From positions 730,132,340-730,196,339 of the forward strand of contig CM022303.1 of NCBI GenBank assembly GCA_011799875.1: a stretch of DNA of 64,000 nt. Direction: 5' to 3'. Shown one piece after another: positions 24,180-35,596 of the stretch (position 1 is its first letter; each line of letters opens with the position of its first letter). Under the pieces are notes generated by a model. The model worked only from the letters and a program-made list of their open reading frames with translations, was not told where the DNA came from and did not search any database. The stretch is from Thinopyrum elongatum (Eukaryota > Streptophyta > Magnoliopsida > Poales > Poaceae). Position numbers and translations under genes: made by a program.

Positions 24180-25090
24180 GGAAATTCATTCTAATCCTGT
24201 TCATGCGGATGACGTCCTACTTGCTAGTGGTCAGGTCAATCTACTGCAGGAGGAGAAAAGAAGTTCTTGTTCTCAAAGTTCAAAAGAATGTTCTCGGTAG
24301 AGTGTCTCTCGTTATAATTATCGAGATTCACGAAGAAAAGAATAAAAGGGGGTATTAGGAATGTCGCATGGACATGCTAAGAAAGGTCTCTAAAGTGTGC
24401 ATGCGAGAAAAAACCTACGCCTGTTCTTATAGTCAAGGGTAATGGAACTGGAAACTATGGTGTTCCAAAAGTTGATGAGAAAAGATTGAAAATGGATATA
24501 GTGCCATATGCTTTAGCTGTTGGAAGCTCAATAGATTACACTGACTCAGTTCACATATCCGGGTTGTTTTGGCAATGTCCAGTCCATATATAGATCACTT
24601 GAATGGAGTCAAAGATATCGGCCTCATGCTGAAAGAAATAAATGCTCTAAAAAGATTGTGATTACAAAGACAAGACTTGTGAAATGTATAGCGAAATCCA
24701 CAATTGTCGCTAACTTTCACACTTGGAGTTTTGTGTGGAAAAGCTCCAAAGAATGAAACAATTATCATCAATGTGATGCAAAGATATGTTATAGCTTGAT
24801 ATGAGGCTGAGAGACAGCCAAAATGGTTAAGGAGACCTGTACCCGGAGTTGATAATGGTTGACAACAGCGATAACCATTTTAAGTTTTTCACTCCTATGA
24901 CAACGAGTCAAGTGTTGATGCCAAACACACTGACACTGAGTTATGCGTTGTAAAGGAGAAAGTCCGGAATTATGTAGAAATGCTTGAAGCATAGAAGCAA
25001 CAGACAAGTGTTTGCAGATCTGCTTATTAAGGCTTACCACCCAGTGTGTTCAGAGAACACACAGTCGACATGGGTTTTATGGTATAGTCT
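24180..25090 (+). pseudogene. Copia pol remnant (reverse transcriptase / RNase H)
   Basis: Frame-broken remnants in copia order: HADDVLLASGQVNLLQEE (the Y/H-x-DD RT box region, about 24200-24255), FSKFKRMFSVECLS, VPYALAVGSSIDYTDS (about 24500), DHLNGVKDIG (about 24600), and near the end HTDTELCVVKEKVRNY and GLPPSVFREHTVDMGF (about 25030-25078), which is the standard copia RNase H end shortly before the polypurine tract. Numerous stops and frameshifts; not functional. Confidence 0.75.
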
Positions 25091-25280
25091 AAGATTTTCG
25101 GACAATAAAAGGGCCCAAGGTTAAAGAATCTGTTTCAAAACAGAGGAGTGTGTTGTAGGTGCTGATTCTATCGGGATAGACCGTGATGATGAGACATGCT
25201 CTACATGCAAATCTGTGATGGAACGAGTACTTTGAAAAGAGTTATTTCAAAGTATAAAGTTAAAAGTATATGATGAGATC

Positions 25281-25291
25281 AAGGGGGAGAA
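25281..25291 (+). promoter_or_regulatory. Copia polypurine tract
   Basis: AAGGGGGAGAA immediately before the 3' LTR; it primes plus-strand DNA synthesis in LTR elements. Confidence 0.88.
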
Positions 25292-25463
25292 TGTTAGATT
25301 GATCTCTTCCCCAATGGGCCCAACGGCCCATTGGACCATTGACCCACGCCCTGATCGGGGGCGTCCAGCCCAAGCAAGGCTGGTGGGCCCCTGTCACGCA
25401 GTGCCATATAGAGGAGGTGGGGACCATGGCACAAGGTACGAGGTTCACCACAGCCACTGTTCC
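25292..25463 (+). repeat. Copia 3' LTR, first part
   Basis: Matches 20214-20390 of the 5' LTR, then is cut by the nested gypsy element after GTTCC (25459-25463). Confidence 0.92.
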
Positions 25464-25778
25464 TGGTAGGACCGAGGGTTCTACCCGGTCTAGGGCACAA
25501 CCTGTAAGGGGAAAGAGGGAGGAGGGCGAGGGCGAGTGCGCGGCGGCCGGCGGCTGGTGCGGCGGCGGCGGTCACAGGAGGCGGCTAGGGCTTAGGGTTT
25601 CCGGCTCCTCCGGGGAGCCGGGCAATAGAATTGTCTTATTGCTTAATTCTCAAAAGAGTCTTACAACTTGTTTATATAACCATGACGTGAAATAAAACTA
25701 AGATAACTTGTGGGCTAAGCCCCTAACTAAGCCTGCGCGGTGGGCCTCCTACGGGCATAAGTCTGCCCGGTTATAACA
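25464..25778 (-). repeat. Gypsy 3' LTR (315 bp)
   Basis: TG...CA bounded. Lacks the 56-bp duplication and a ~20 bp insert (GCGCCGTCCTTGCAGCTGAT region) seen in the 5' LTR. The polypurine tract GGCGGGGAGAGA (minus strand) lies at 25779-25790. Confidence 0.92.
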
Positions 25779-25957
25779 TCTCTCCCCGCCTGCGCAAACA
25801 GCTCGTCCTCGAGCTGGAACTCTAGGTAGTTTTGGCGGAACTCCTCGCGCTGCTCCCAAGTGGCTTCCTCCGCCGGAAGACCAGCCCACTGAATCAATAC
25901 GTACCACACTCCGCGACGTAGCTGGGCCTGCAACACCTTCTCTGGTCCTGGAAGAAG
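25727..25957 (-). pseudogene. Gypsy integrase tail with chromodomain
   Basis: Beyond the solo LTR the same frame resumes with PEKVLQAQLRRGVWYVLIQW then AGLPAEEATWEQREEF, a chromodomain (aromatic W-Y-V...WEQ pattern) as in chromoviruses, where it helps target integration to chromatin. The stop at 25727 lies just inside the 3' LTR. Confidence 0.85.
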
Positions 25958-28118
25958 TGTAGGGTAGCGCAGCAGAAAACAAAAATTTTCCGACCTACGC
26001 ACCAGCCCAGGACCACTATGGAGACTGCATACAAGGTTTGATCATTTTCGTTACCGACTCGTAGCGCAGCGGAAGTAGAGTCGATGATGATCGGCGGTGC
26101 AGATCCCCGCAGCTAGGATTTACAACCTCCCAACCGCGAGGATGTATACCCTCATCCGCGCCCCGGACAGCCCTCCGGGAGGCGGTCGAACAGTCCCCCG
26201 GACGGTGTCGCGGACAGCCCTTCGGGAGGACCTTCGAAACTCGGACGGTCACTCGGACAGCCCTTCGGGAGGACTCACAGAACTCGGACCGTCACTTGGA
26301 CAGCCCTTCGGGAGGCACTCACGAACAGCCCCTCGGGCACTAAGATTGAAACTACGACCTCTCTACAGAGTTGCACACATACGGTGTCATCTATCCGGCA
26401 GGGCTTCGCCGTCCAGAACTAGTTCCCACCGGAACCCAGACAGCCTTTCGGCTCTACGAAACTATTTCGCCGGGAGGGAGAGAGAAGCCAGATCATTGCA
26501 ATGGCACTTGTATGTGAGAAGGGATGTGAGTGTGGAGGGCTGCCCCTCCACCTCTATTTATAGGAAATCCCAAGGGGTAGGGTAGTTTTTCACAAAAACC
26601 CAAAAACCACATGAATGGAGTCCTTCCACAAGGGCACAAGTGTGAAACCAAGAGACAAGTGGGGGCTCCAAGGAGGAGCCCCATTGTGGCCGGCCAACAC
26701 ATTGTAGGGGCCCCCAAGGGGGCCTCATCCATCCATGTCACCCCCAAAAATATCTTGGGACAAAGCCCAAAATAATGGCTTTCCAAAAAGTAACCCAAAA
26801 AGCACTTTCACTATTCATGACGACATTTTTGAGCGTCCGTTCGAACTGAAAATATTTATGTGGGCTTAGAACATTTCCAGTACCCACTAAAATAATTTTC
26901 AACGCGTTCTAGAACAATTCCAGTTTAGTGCTTTCATCTGCGAAAAGCATCTGAAGCGGTTCCGGCAGCTCCGGAACATTTCCGATTTTTCTTCCAGAAA
27001 ATTCCCAAAAGTTTCCAGAATGATTCTGGCACCCTCCAAGAATTATCAGGCATGTGCCGAAACCAATTTAACTTAATGGAATACCCCGAAACAACTTTTC
27101 AGTTTCACCGAAACTCATCCGGTGTTCTCTCTGCGGAACTTTTCCGCTGTCCGAAACTTTTTCGGTGATTTTCTCTCAGACTCCCTGTCTAGTATTCAGC
27201 AGATAGATGACCCTTAAGCGTGTGACCCTATAGGTTCGGTGAAGTATAGACATGACACGGAACCCCTTCCGATCAATGATCAACATCGGAGCCGTGGACA
27301 CTCATATTGACCCCTATACCCACACGAATGAATATTCGAGTGAACCTCCAGTTGCCGTGTGCTATTCCTGTTGCTTCGCGATATGTTACAAATACCCGAG
27401 GTGAGACATGTTGGCATTCCCGTGGATCAACAACTTGTCCACTATGCTACTTACCTCGTTACCGGTATTGTTCTCTTTTCTCATTACCGTGTTCCGGCAT
27501 CCCCGTGATCAAATCACAAAGTGTCTGGCCAGACGATGATGGATACCGTAATACTGAGAGGGCCCAGAGATATCTCTCCATCGTCGGAGGAGCAAATCCC
27601 AATCTTGAGCTATCAAGTTACTTGACATACTTTCCCATGAACCCGTAAGCCGCCGTAATAGCCATCCAGTTACGGATGACGTTTAACAAACCCCAAAGTT
27701 CATGAATCAAGCACGAAGAAACTCGATACTCTCATGGTCTGAGGAATCATGCAAACATTAACCATCTCTGTGTTATTAAACATTAACTTGTGACGAATGA
27801 ATCTCATAGCATAACATCAATTCGGGTCGATTCAACACAAATGTTCTGCTAACATTGTGCCCTCAAAGTTGCTGGCATAGACATGCCCATGATTGGGAAA
27901 ACATAATCATCATGCAACACTTGAGCCAGTCTTAGAGGCACGACTAGGAATACATTTTACCGTTTATTATTCCACACGTGCACATGGGTTTTCCCCAGAG
28001 CCTTTATGGATATACGGGCTCGGGAACCACAACAGTTATAGCATGGAACATAAACATAATAATGAACAGGGAGATAATAAATAACATTTATTATTGCCTC
28101 TAGGGCATATCTCCTACA
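25958..28118 (-). mobile_element. Solo LTR (2161 bp) nested in the gypsy integrase
   Basis: Minus orientation: TGTAGGAGATATGCCCTAGA...TTTTCTGCTGCGCTACCCTACA. Perfect duplication AGAAG on both sides (25953-25957, 28119-28123). The 5' end resembles Triticeae copia LTRs that start TGTTGGAAATATGCCCTAG. No interior or second LTR is present, so it arose by LTR-LTR recombination. The 26150-26330 part has three imperfect repeats of GGACAGCCCTTCGGGAGG. Confidence 0.92.
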
Positions 28119-28123
28119 AGAAG

Positions 28124-31055
28124 ACGCCCGTCAGCGGTTGGAGGAAGCGCGGGAGGAGCCGCAGGTGGCTCCCCACGAAAAGGCTTGAGCAGCCCCACAT
28201 GGAAGACGTCGTGGATGTGAGCACCCACCGGAAGCTGAAGGCGATAAGCCACCTTCCCGATGTGCTCCAGGACAGCAAAGGGCCCGGCATAGCGAGGACC
28301 CAGCTTCCGCTTCGCGCGTGGGTCCAGTGACTGCGTAGAGCGGTGAAGAAGACGCAGCCACACCCAATCGCCCACCGCGAACTCCGCCTCGCGATGGTGG
28401 CCGTCGTAGTAGTGCTTGGCCAGCTGCTGGGCCTGAAGGAGGCGTTGCCGGACCTCCGCCAGCATCTCGTCACGGCTCCGCAGAAGATCCCCGTCCGCCT
28501 CGGTCCGAGCCATGGCCGGATTGACAGGTAGGATCGCCGAGGGCGGCCGGCCGTAAACCACCTCAAATGGCGTGGCGCGTAGGGCGGAATGCAAGGAGGT
28601 GTTGTAGCAGTACTCCACCCACGAGAGCCAGTCCACCCATGCCCGAGGATGATCACCTGTGACACAACGCAAATACATGGCAATCACCTTGTTGACGACC
28701 TCGGATTGGCTCTGAGGGTGGAAGGCCATGCTCAGGCAGAGCTTCATGCCCGCCATCCAGAAGAGACCGCGCCACACATGCCCCGTGAACACGGGGTCCC
28801 GATCACTGACGATCGAAGAGGGAAACCCGTGGAGGCGGACGATACAGTCGAAGAAGGCCCGGGCCACGGACGCCGTCGTGTAGGGATGACCGAGCGCGAT
28901 GAAGTGAGCATACTTGGAGAAGCGGTCGACCACCGTGAGAATGACCGACTTGCCGCCCACCTTGGGAAGGCCCTCGATGAAGTCCATGGAAATGTCCGCC
29001 CAGACCTGAGACGGTACCTCCAATGGCTGGAGCAGACCAGCCGGCCTCAGTGTCTCCCTCTTGTTACGCTGGCACGTCACACAAGACCGCACCCAGTCAC
29101 GGACCAGGGCCCGATCACCTGGAATGTAGAAGTCGGTTCGGAGACGATGGAGGGTTTTCTGCACACCCTCATGGCCCGCCGAGTGGGCCAGCAGCAGTAC
29201 CTAGTGACGGAGATCGTCGTGCGCGGGAACGAAGACCCGGCGCCCATGTAGGAGCAACCCGTCGGCGAGGCGCCACGGCTCCTCCAGCTCACCCGCCGCC
29301 AGCTGCTGCTGAAGGAGGAGCGCGTCCGGCGCGGCCGCGGTTGCCCGGCGGATGTCGGCGAAGAGGGCGAAGGAGGGCCCCGAGCGGATGCAGAGTACCG
29401 CCCTCTCTGAGTCACCGAGGGCGGTGTCGGCGTCACGCCGAGATAGGGCGTCGGCGACGGTGTTAAGGCGGCCCAGACGATACTCGACGGTGAAGTCGAA
29501 GCCGAAGAGCTTACAGATCCACTGGTGCTGCGGTACGGTAGACAGCCTCTGGTCCAGCAAGAACTTGAGGCTGTAATGGTCTGTACGGATCCGGAAAGAC
29601 CGACCCCACAGATAGGGCCGCCAGTGACGCACCGCCTGCACCAAGCCAATGAGCTCGAGCTCATAGGCCGCGAGCATAAGATGGCGCGTGGCAAAGGGCA
29701 TGCTGAAGAAGGCGAGGGGTCCATCTCCCTGATGAAGGACCGCGCCAAACCCCGCACCGGAGGCGTCGCAGTCGATGATGAACGGGCGATCGAAGTCAGG
29801 CATCTGAAGGACGGGGCCCGTCGTGAGGGCCCCCTTGAGGGCCTCGAATGCCGTGGTCGCCTCCTCATCCTAGGCAAAGGCGTCGCGACGGAGCAGGCGC
29901 GTGAGCGGGGACGCGATGAGGCCGAACTCCCGGATAAATTTCCGGTAGTACCCCGCGAGGCCAAGAAACCCGCGAAGAGCCCGCGGTGAATGCGGGATCA
30001 GCCAGGCGGCGACAGCCGCCACCTTGTCGGCGTCCATGGCCACCCCCTCGGCCGAGATGACGTGACCGAGGTAGGCGACTGAAGGCGTCCCGAACGAGCA
30101 CTTCGAGCGCTTAAGATGAAGATGGTGCGCTCGAAGCTCGTTGAAGACGATGGCGACGTGCTGAAGATGCTCCGCCCATGAGGCGCTGTAGATAAGAATA
30201 TCATCAAAGAAAACGAGCACAAACCGACGCAAGTAGGGGCAGAGGACATCGTTCATCAGAGCCTGAAATGTTGCCGGGGCGTTGGAGAGACCGAACGGCA
30301 TGACCAAGAACTCGAAGTGGCCGTGGTGAGTCCGAAACGCCGTCTTGGCGATATCATCTGGGTGCATGCGCACCTGGTGGTAGCCCGACCGGAGATCGAG
30401 CTTGGTGAAGAAGCGTGCCCCATGTAGCTCGTCCAGGAGCTCGTCGACCACCGGAATAGGAAACTTGTCCTTAAGAGTCAGGGCATTAAGGGCGCGGTAG
30501 TCGATGCAGAAACGCCACGTGCCTTCCGACTTGCGGACGAGGAGGACCGGCGCAGAGAACGGTGATGTGGAGATCCGGATGATGCACAAGGCGAGCATGA
30601 GCGCGTACTGCCGCTCCAGCTCGTCCTTCTGCAGCTGAGGATACCGGTAGGGCCGTACTGCCACCGCTGCCGAGCCCGGCAGAAGATGAATACGGTGGTC
30701 GTAGACCCGGGCCGGCGGAAGGCCCTGCGGCTCGTCGAAGAGGTCGCTGTGCAGCTGTAGAAGGTGATCCAACAGAGGATGCTCGGCCTCGGAGGTGGCC
30801 GCGGCCAGCTGGAGCTGGGGCATCGCTGGGAGGCACCCCCAACACCCTCCCACCGGACGCGGCGGCCGAGACGCCAGAAGGTCATCGTCAGGGTGTCGAA
30901 GTCCCAGAGGATGGGGCCGAGAGTCCGCCAAAAGTCGACGCCGAGGATGAAGTCGAAGCAGCCCAAGTCGATGCCGGCGCACATGATGGTGAAGTGCTCG
31001 TCGCCGATAGTGATGGGAGCGACGCTCGAAGGCCCGAGCATAGTACATGGCCGTC
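28124..31055 (-). pseudogene. Gypsy pol: protease, RT, RNase H, integrase
   Basis: The protease remnant IDLGCFDFILGVDFWRTLGP lies in a shifted frame (about 30985-30910). The RT in the main frame has the LVRKSEGTWRFCIDYRALN motif (about 30540) and the FFDDILIYS catalytic box (about 30200). Stop at 29870-29872. RNase H: IDCDASGAGFGAVLHQGD, YELELIGLVQAV and RTDHYSLKFLLDQ (29780-29550). Stop at 29201-29203. Integrase: zinc finger with [10 protein letters not shown] (about 29070), D in SMDFIEG, D in SDRDPVF, E in QSEVVNK, and a C-terminal [20 protein letters not shown] module. All pol parts after the protease share one frame; two in-frame stops and the solo LTR disable it. Confidence 0.92.
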
Positions 31056-31059
31056 TGGA

Positions 31060-32250
31060 GGTCCTGGGGCCCCCGCAGCTCGACGTCCACGCGGATGTGG
31101 TCTGGAAGGCCGCCCACGAAGTGTTCGGCCCGCTGAAGTGCCGTCACACCCGGCGCATGACACGAAAGTGCCTGGAAGCGATCGGCTAAATCCTGCACCG
31201 TGGAGGTGAAGGGTAGGCGGCCTAACTCTGCCAGGCAGCTCCCGCGGATCGGCGGCCCAAAACGAAGGAGGCACAGCTCGCGAAAGCGCTCCCACGGGGG
31301 CATTCCGCCCTCATCCTGCTCGAGGGCGTAGTACCATGTCTGTGCCGCTCCGCGGAGGTGATAAGAGGCGAGCCAGGTACGATCAGATGCGAGTGTATGC
31401 TGCCCGCGGAAGAACTGCTCGCACTGGTTGAGCCAGTTGAGGGGGTCCTCCGTGCCGTCATAAGTGGCGAAGTCAATCTTGGCGAACTGTGGCGGCGTCT
31501 GGGTCGGAGCGCCATGACCGACTGACTCGGCGGAGCGGAGCGGCGATGACGGCGGCGCCCGGTCGATGGTGGGGCGGCCGGCGTAGGGGCCCGCGGAGCC
31601 AGACGGGTCTCCGTACTGCAGCGTGGGTACCGGCGGTGCCCCGGCCTCGTGTATACTGGCGATGGTGAAATCCCAGTCAGCCAGGCCGGAATCGGGGAAG
31701 GCGACGGTGGAAAGCGAACGTGCTGTATCGGGAGGCCTCCCGGCGCGGACTGCCCGGGAACGGAGGTGGGCGGCGGAGCCGCCGACAGTGAAGGCTGCTG
31801 CTGGACCGGTGCGGGGGGCGCGGGTGGCGCGGCGAGGGCCGGCGCCGGCCACTGCGTCCACTGTGGCGCGGTGGCGGGCGGCTGCTGGAGCGGCGGCTGG
31901 GCCCCGGCGGGCGCCGCGGGTACCGAGTACCAGGGCAGGGCGGGCGGTCCGGAGGAGGCGGCCGGCGGCAGAGGTGGCGGCGGCCCGTACGGACAGGCCA
32001 GGAACATCCGGATGTCCTGGACGGCGGTGACGAGGTCGTTGAGGACTCCGGTCATGTCCGCCGGGGAGTAGACCAGCGGCACGGTGGAGGGTGGTGGCGG
32101 CGGACCCGTGGAGGGGGGCGGCGACTGGCCGGTGGAGGCGCCGGCGGTGGAGTCCAGCGACGCGGTGGGGAGGGCCAGCGGCGCGGTGGAGAGGATCGGC
32201 GGCGGCGCGGTGGTGGTGGGCAGCGGGGGGATCGGTGGTGGTGCGGACAT
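31060..32250 (-). pseudogene. Gypsy gag, frameshifted
   Basis: The ATG at 32250 (minus) opens MSAPPPIPPLPTTTAPPP, a proline-rich N-terminus, 18 bp downstream of the primer-binding site. The reading frame moves near 31690 to the frame with FAKIDFATYDGTEDPLNWLN, WYYALEQDEGGMPPWERFRE and ADRFQALSCHAPGVT, the Retrotrans_gag core. The CCHC knuckle region is not readable, and the join to protease looks shortened and frameshifted. Confidence 0.85.
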
Positions 32251-32266
32251 GGTCGAAATCGAGCTA

Positions 32267-32279
32267 CCTGATACCAAGG
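32267..32279 (-). promoter_or_regulatory. Gypsy primer-binding site
   Basis: On the minus strand CTTGGTATCAGGTA follows the 5' LTR; TGGTATCA is complementary to initiator tRNA-Met. Confidence 0.88.
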
Positions 32280-32668
32280 TGGTAGGAGCTAGGGTTCTAC
32301 CCGGTCTAGGGCGCAGCCTGTAGGGGAAAGAGGGAGGTGGGCGAGGGCGAGTGCGCGGCGGCCGGCGGCTGGGCGCCGTCCTTGCAGCTGATGCGGCAGC
32401 GGCGGTCACAGGAGGCGGCTAGGGCTTAGGGTTTCCGGCTCCTGCGGGGAGCCGGGCAATAGAATTGTCTTATTGCTTAATTCTCAAAAGAGTCTTACAA
32501 CTTGTTTATGGGCAATAGAATTGTCTTATTGCTTAATTCTCAAAAGAGTCTTACAACTTGTTTATATAACCACGACGTGAAATAAAACTAAGATAGCTTG
32601 TGGGCTAGGCCCCTAACTAAGCCTGCCCGGTGGGCCTCCTACGGGCATAAGTCTGCCCGGTCATAACA
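32280..32668 (-). repeat. Gypsy 5' LTR (389 bp)
   Basis: Same family as 25464-25778, 74 bp longer, mostly because of a 56-bp tandem duplication at 32454-32565. Confidence 0.92.
32454..32565 (-). repeat. 56-bp tandem duplication in the gypsy 5' LTR
   Basis: Units 32454-32509 and 32510-32565, starting GGGCAATAGAATTGTCTTAT, are identical. The 3' LTR of the same element has one unit. Confidence 0.95.
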
Positions 32669-32954
32669 GTTCCCCACTCCTAACCCTAGTCCGATCGAGA
32701 GGGAGGCGCTGAAGCGATGGGAAGCGCCATCAGCCACTTCACCATTGACCTCTTGCCATCACCGGCCACCATCACCATGGCCGGCTCCGGAACTACCTCG
32801 CAGTCGCCCTCTACACCGACCATCGCTGCCCATGAGCAGACCTTCACCGACGAACCAGCGATGGCCGGAAAGCTAAGGTACACACCTGAATACAGATCAT
32901 AGACACTTCCATCTACTCCGAAACCCTAGCCTAGCAGATCCTATGGTCTTAACA
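32669..32954 (+). repeat. Copia 3' LTR, second part
   Basis: Resumes with the duplicated GTTCC (32669-32673) and matches the rest of the 5' LTR up to TCTTAACA. Confidence 0.92.
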
Positions 32955-33103
32955 TAAATAAGCTAAAGGAAGTGTGGCTCAAGGGTTCCTACAGCGAAGC
33001 AGTCAAGCAACACTTGCAGCATAAAGTTGCCGAGCTACCAGAATGGATAAAAGAAAAGAACAATCCTTTGTTGAAGCTGGAGGAGCAACCACGTTTGTCG
33101 TGA

Positions 33104-34495
33104 TGACATGATGGGTACCTACTATTTGTTGATTTCCTTTTCTTTTCTACTGCTGTGTCAGTGCATGCTATTGAACATTAAAATGAATGCTTCTTTGCCT
33201 CTTGTTGATCGTCTTCTTCTTTTTTAGTAAGTTGTAAATTCTGTGTACGTGTGTGTATGCCCTTTATATTTTTTCTGTATTGACAGAAGAAGAGATGGAA
33301 TTTGCAGCTAGATTAAATACAGCACCTCGACTGATTTGTAATCACAGTGGTTGCGGGGCTCAGCTCCACATATATATACATCATCTTCTGGCAATTTTTC
33401 CTTCCTTGGTGTCTGTTCTTTTCTTCGTGTCTTCCAATATCCATCCTAGAATTTAATCAGTTTGAAAGCAGAGAGCCATTTCATAATCAACTCGGGAATT
33501 ATTTATGGCTGGAGAAGTTGATCTGTGAGTTGGAGAAAACCTGCCCTGAAGCTGGAGGACTAACAGTCTGTCCCCTACACCTCCTTTGGCGTGCTGAAAT
33601 ACTTACGTACAAGCTTCTTCTCTTTCAATGTTATGAAGTTGATCTTCCGGTTTCTATTCTGCTTATGTATTGACCTCCAGGAAAATCTTCTTCTCTGGCA
33701 AAAAAAAAAATGCGGAATGGTGGGACTTGTGCTAAACAGTTTGATTCAGCAATGTTTGTTTGTCCTTGGTCCAAAACATCTGACATTGATGGGATAAACA
33801 TGACATGAAGTATAATAAGAATACAGTCATGGTTTTCATCAACTACATCTACTGCTCACCAAGCCATGCCCAACAGAAAGACTGTTTTTTTGTGATAAAT
33901 CTGGTAGGAACTCGATCTGTCACACCTAAAAGAACAGACTGGTAGGAAGTGTTTTTTCTATGGTGAGAAGAGGATGGGAGATGTACCGGTCAGAGAGCAC
34001 CTCTCAGAGCTATTTTCTGAAGGAAGGAAAATTTGTCTAGTTTTGAGGAAATTGCTGCGGCCACGGGAAATATGTGCGGGTGAGGACAGAAGAAGCGAAT
34101 AAGCCTTACTCAAGCAGGCCACTGCATCAGTAGATTGCTGCACTGAATCTATTGCCTACAGGATGATTGCTGGAAGCATATATAGGTAGGATCAGAGGCG
34201 GAGGACGGAAAAAAATGAAGGTGTGGCGAAGTCTTAAGGAAAGAATTCTTTTGATGCAAATCGAAAGAGTCGATACACATTACAACCAAAAACCAAATAC
34301 ACTGAAAATGTAGGATCGTGTTGCTTGTTGACTCTGCTCCAAAATTAAAGCCTGCCTAAATGTTGGTTGGCATGTGTCATGGACTCGGACAGTCAATTAA
34401 TCACAAGTGCCAGTGCCAGTGCATCATCAATCAATCGCAGAATGTGGAATGCAACGAAGGTGTCAATGAATGACGGGGAGAGTGAGGAGGAACCG
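33104..34495. other. NLR 3' flank, no gene recognised
   Basis: T-rich DNA after the NLR stop, plausible 3' UTR and intergenic sequence. Open stretches are short and unlike known proteins. Confidence 0.4.
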
Positions 34496-34499
34496 AGGA

Positions 34500-34740
34500 G
34501 AGCAAGGGTACCTGGGCGGATGGGGAAGTAGTATTACTCGGATGGCGTTGGCCTGGTTCCCGCGCCAGAGCGCCCTCCACGTGTCGGCCGCGTGAGCCCA
34601 TCCCTGCGCAGCATCTCCACCTGGTTCTGCAGCAGCAGCTTCACCCGCTCCACCGCCACCGCCGCCGCCGCCCCATTCTTGGCCACCACCGCTGCTCCCG
34701 GCGATGGAGGCGATGGTGGATGGGCTTGTTGTGATTACTG
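34500..34740 (-). pseudogene. ADP/ATP carrier exon fragment
   Basis: The minus strand reads AVAVERVKLLLQNQVEMLRR then DGLTRPTRGG; after a frame change ALWRGNQANAIR follows (about 34560-34520). ERVKLLLQNQ and LWRGNxANVIR are the first-repeat signature of mitochondrial ADP/ATP carriers (mitochondrial carrier family), which exchange nucleotides across the inner membrane; the usual PIERVK proline is replaced (AVERVK). Only about 70 codons remain and the middle is shortened. It ends about 190 bp left of a Helitron 3' end. Confidence 0.7.
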
Positions 34741-34928
34741 CTGCTGCTGTTATAGCAGCCTAGCCCGGTCCAGGCAAGCCCGATAAGCAGAGGTGGGCTA
34801 CTGGCGGGCTGATGATAATTGTCCCCGGCCCACGTTAGCTAGCGTGCAGTGCACATACCATAACGGTTTTGTTTATTGATGCCATACTTCTTCAGTCTGG
34901 CTAGCGCGCACAATGTGTTCTATGTATA

Positions 34929-35245
34929 CTAGCAAAATATGTCCGTGCGTTGCTACCGGAAAGAAAAAAAATATAGGCTTCTAGTCAATAATCATTTTTG
35001 AAAACCGCCCACATGCATATGCCCTCTATTTCAATATGGCGTCCCATCTGAGTTGTCGTTTATCCTTTTTCTTGAACTCGTCGAGGCGTGTCCACATGAT
35101 CATAAAAACGTCCGAATGTGGCCAATCCCTAGGCAATGAGCTCGGCCACTGCACCGCTCATCTGTCATTGAACCGCGCCGGCGCAAGATAATGCTTAGAC
35201 TAATATTGTCTAGCTACAAGCGAGGGCTGCCCTCTGTGAGACACT
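34929..35245 (-). mobile_element. Helitron 3' part, same family as copy 4 at 4.7 kb
   Basis: CTAG at 34929-34932 (minus 3' end, T outside), then GTCCGTGCGTTGCTACCGG. The next ~300 bp align with 4683-5050: CCTCTATTTCAA, GTGTCCACATGATCA, GCAATGAGCTCG, CATTGAACCGCGCCGGCGCA, GAGGGCTGCCCTCTGTG. The 5' end is not identified. Confidence 0.6.
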
Positions 35246-35596
35246 CCCCGCACCTGGTCCGTAACAACCCCCCTACTGCTGCTCACTTTCAACTTGCAAT
35301 GTTGTGGACTTGTTTCATGAAGAAATTAAGGGCATGTCCTGCGCTTGTCCCGTCTAAATAAGGTCTAAAGGGTGGTGGTACACAACATGATTTTTGTACT
35401 GTACACACATGCATAATTACTGGCTAAGTAAACTTAATAAATAAACAGCTAGTCACCCTTGATGGAAACTAAATTTTAAATTCTTGATTGCCGGCGAAAT
35501 TAAAAAAGGGCAGTGTCGTTCGTCTACTTCCTCGTCCTCATCAGTGGTAAATTTGTTTCACAACTCCCACTTGTTTATTTTTCTGCCTGCCCTCTA

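Larger units (their letters stand above)
25464..32668 (-). mobile_element. Ty3-gypsy chromovirus nested in the copia 3' LTR
   Basis: On the minus strand: 5' LTR 32668-32280 (TGTTATGACC...CTCCTACCA), primer-binding site, gag, pol, chromodomain, purine tract, 3' LTR 25778-25464. Perfect 5-bp duplication GTTCC (25459-25463 and 32669-32673). Integrase follows RT/RNase H (gypsy order), and a chromodomain at the integrase end marks a chromovirus. Coding regions are broken by frameshifts and stops and by a solo LTR in the integrase tail. Confidence 0.94.
20214..32954 (+). mobile_element. Ty1-copia LTR retrotransposon inserted in the NLR exon
   Basis: 5' LTR 20214-20645 (TGTTAGATTG...TCTTAACA). 3' LTR starts 25292 and ends 32954, split by a nested element. 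The target-site duplication TAAAT is perfect (20209-20213 and 32955-32959). A primer-binding site follows the 5' LTR and a purine tract precedes the 3' LTR. The interior (20646-25291) is heavily decayed but its 3' part still shows copia reverse transcriptase and RNase H order, placing it in Ty1-copia. Confidence 0.93.

Noticed and set aside
28589..29251. 220-codon plus-strand open frame
   Set aside because: Antisense shadow of the gypsy integrase.
29870..31861. A 663-codon open frame as a functional gene
   Set aside because: It is the gag/RT part of the nested gypsy element, joined through frameshifted gag and protease and ended by an internal stop.
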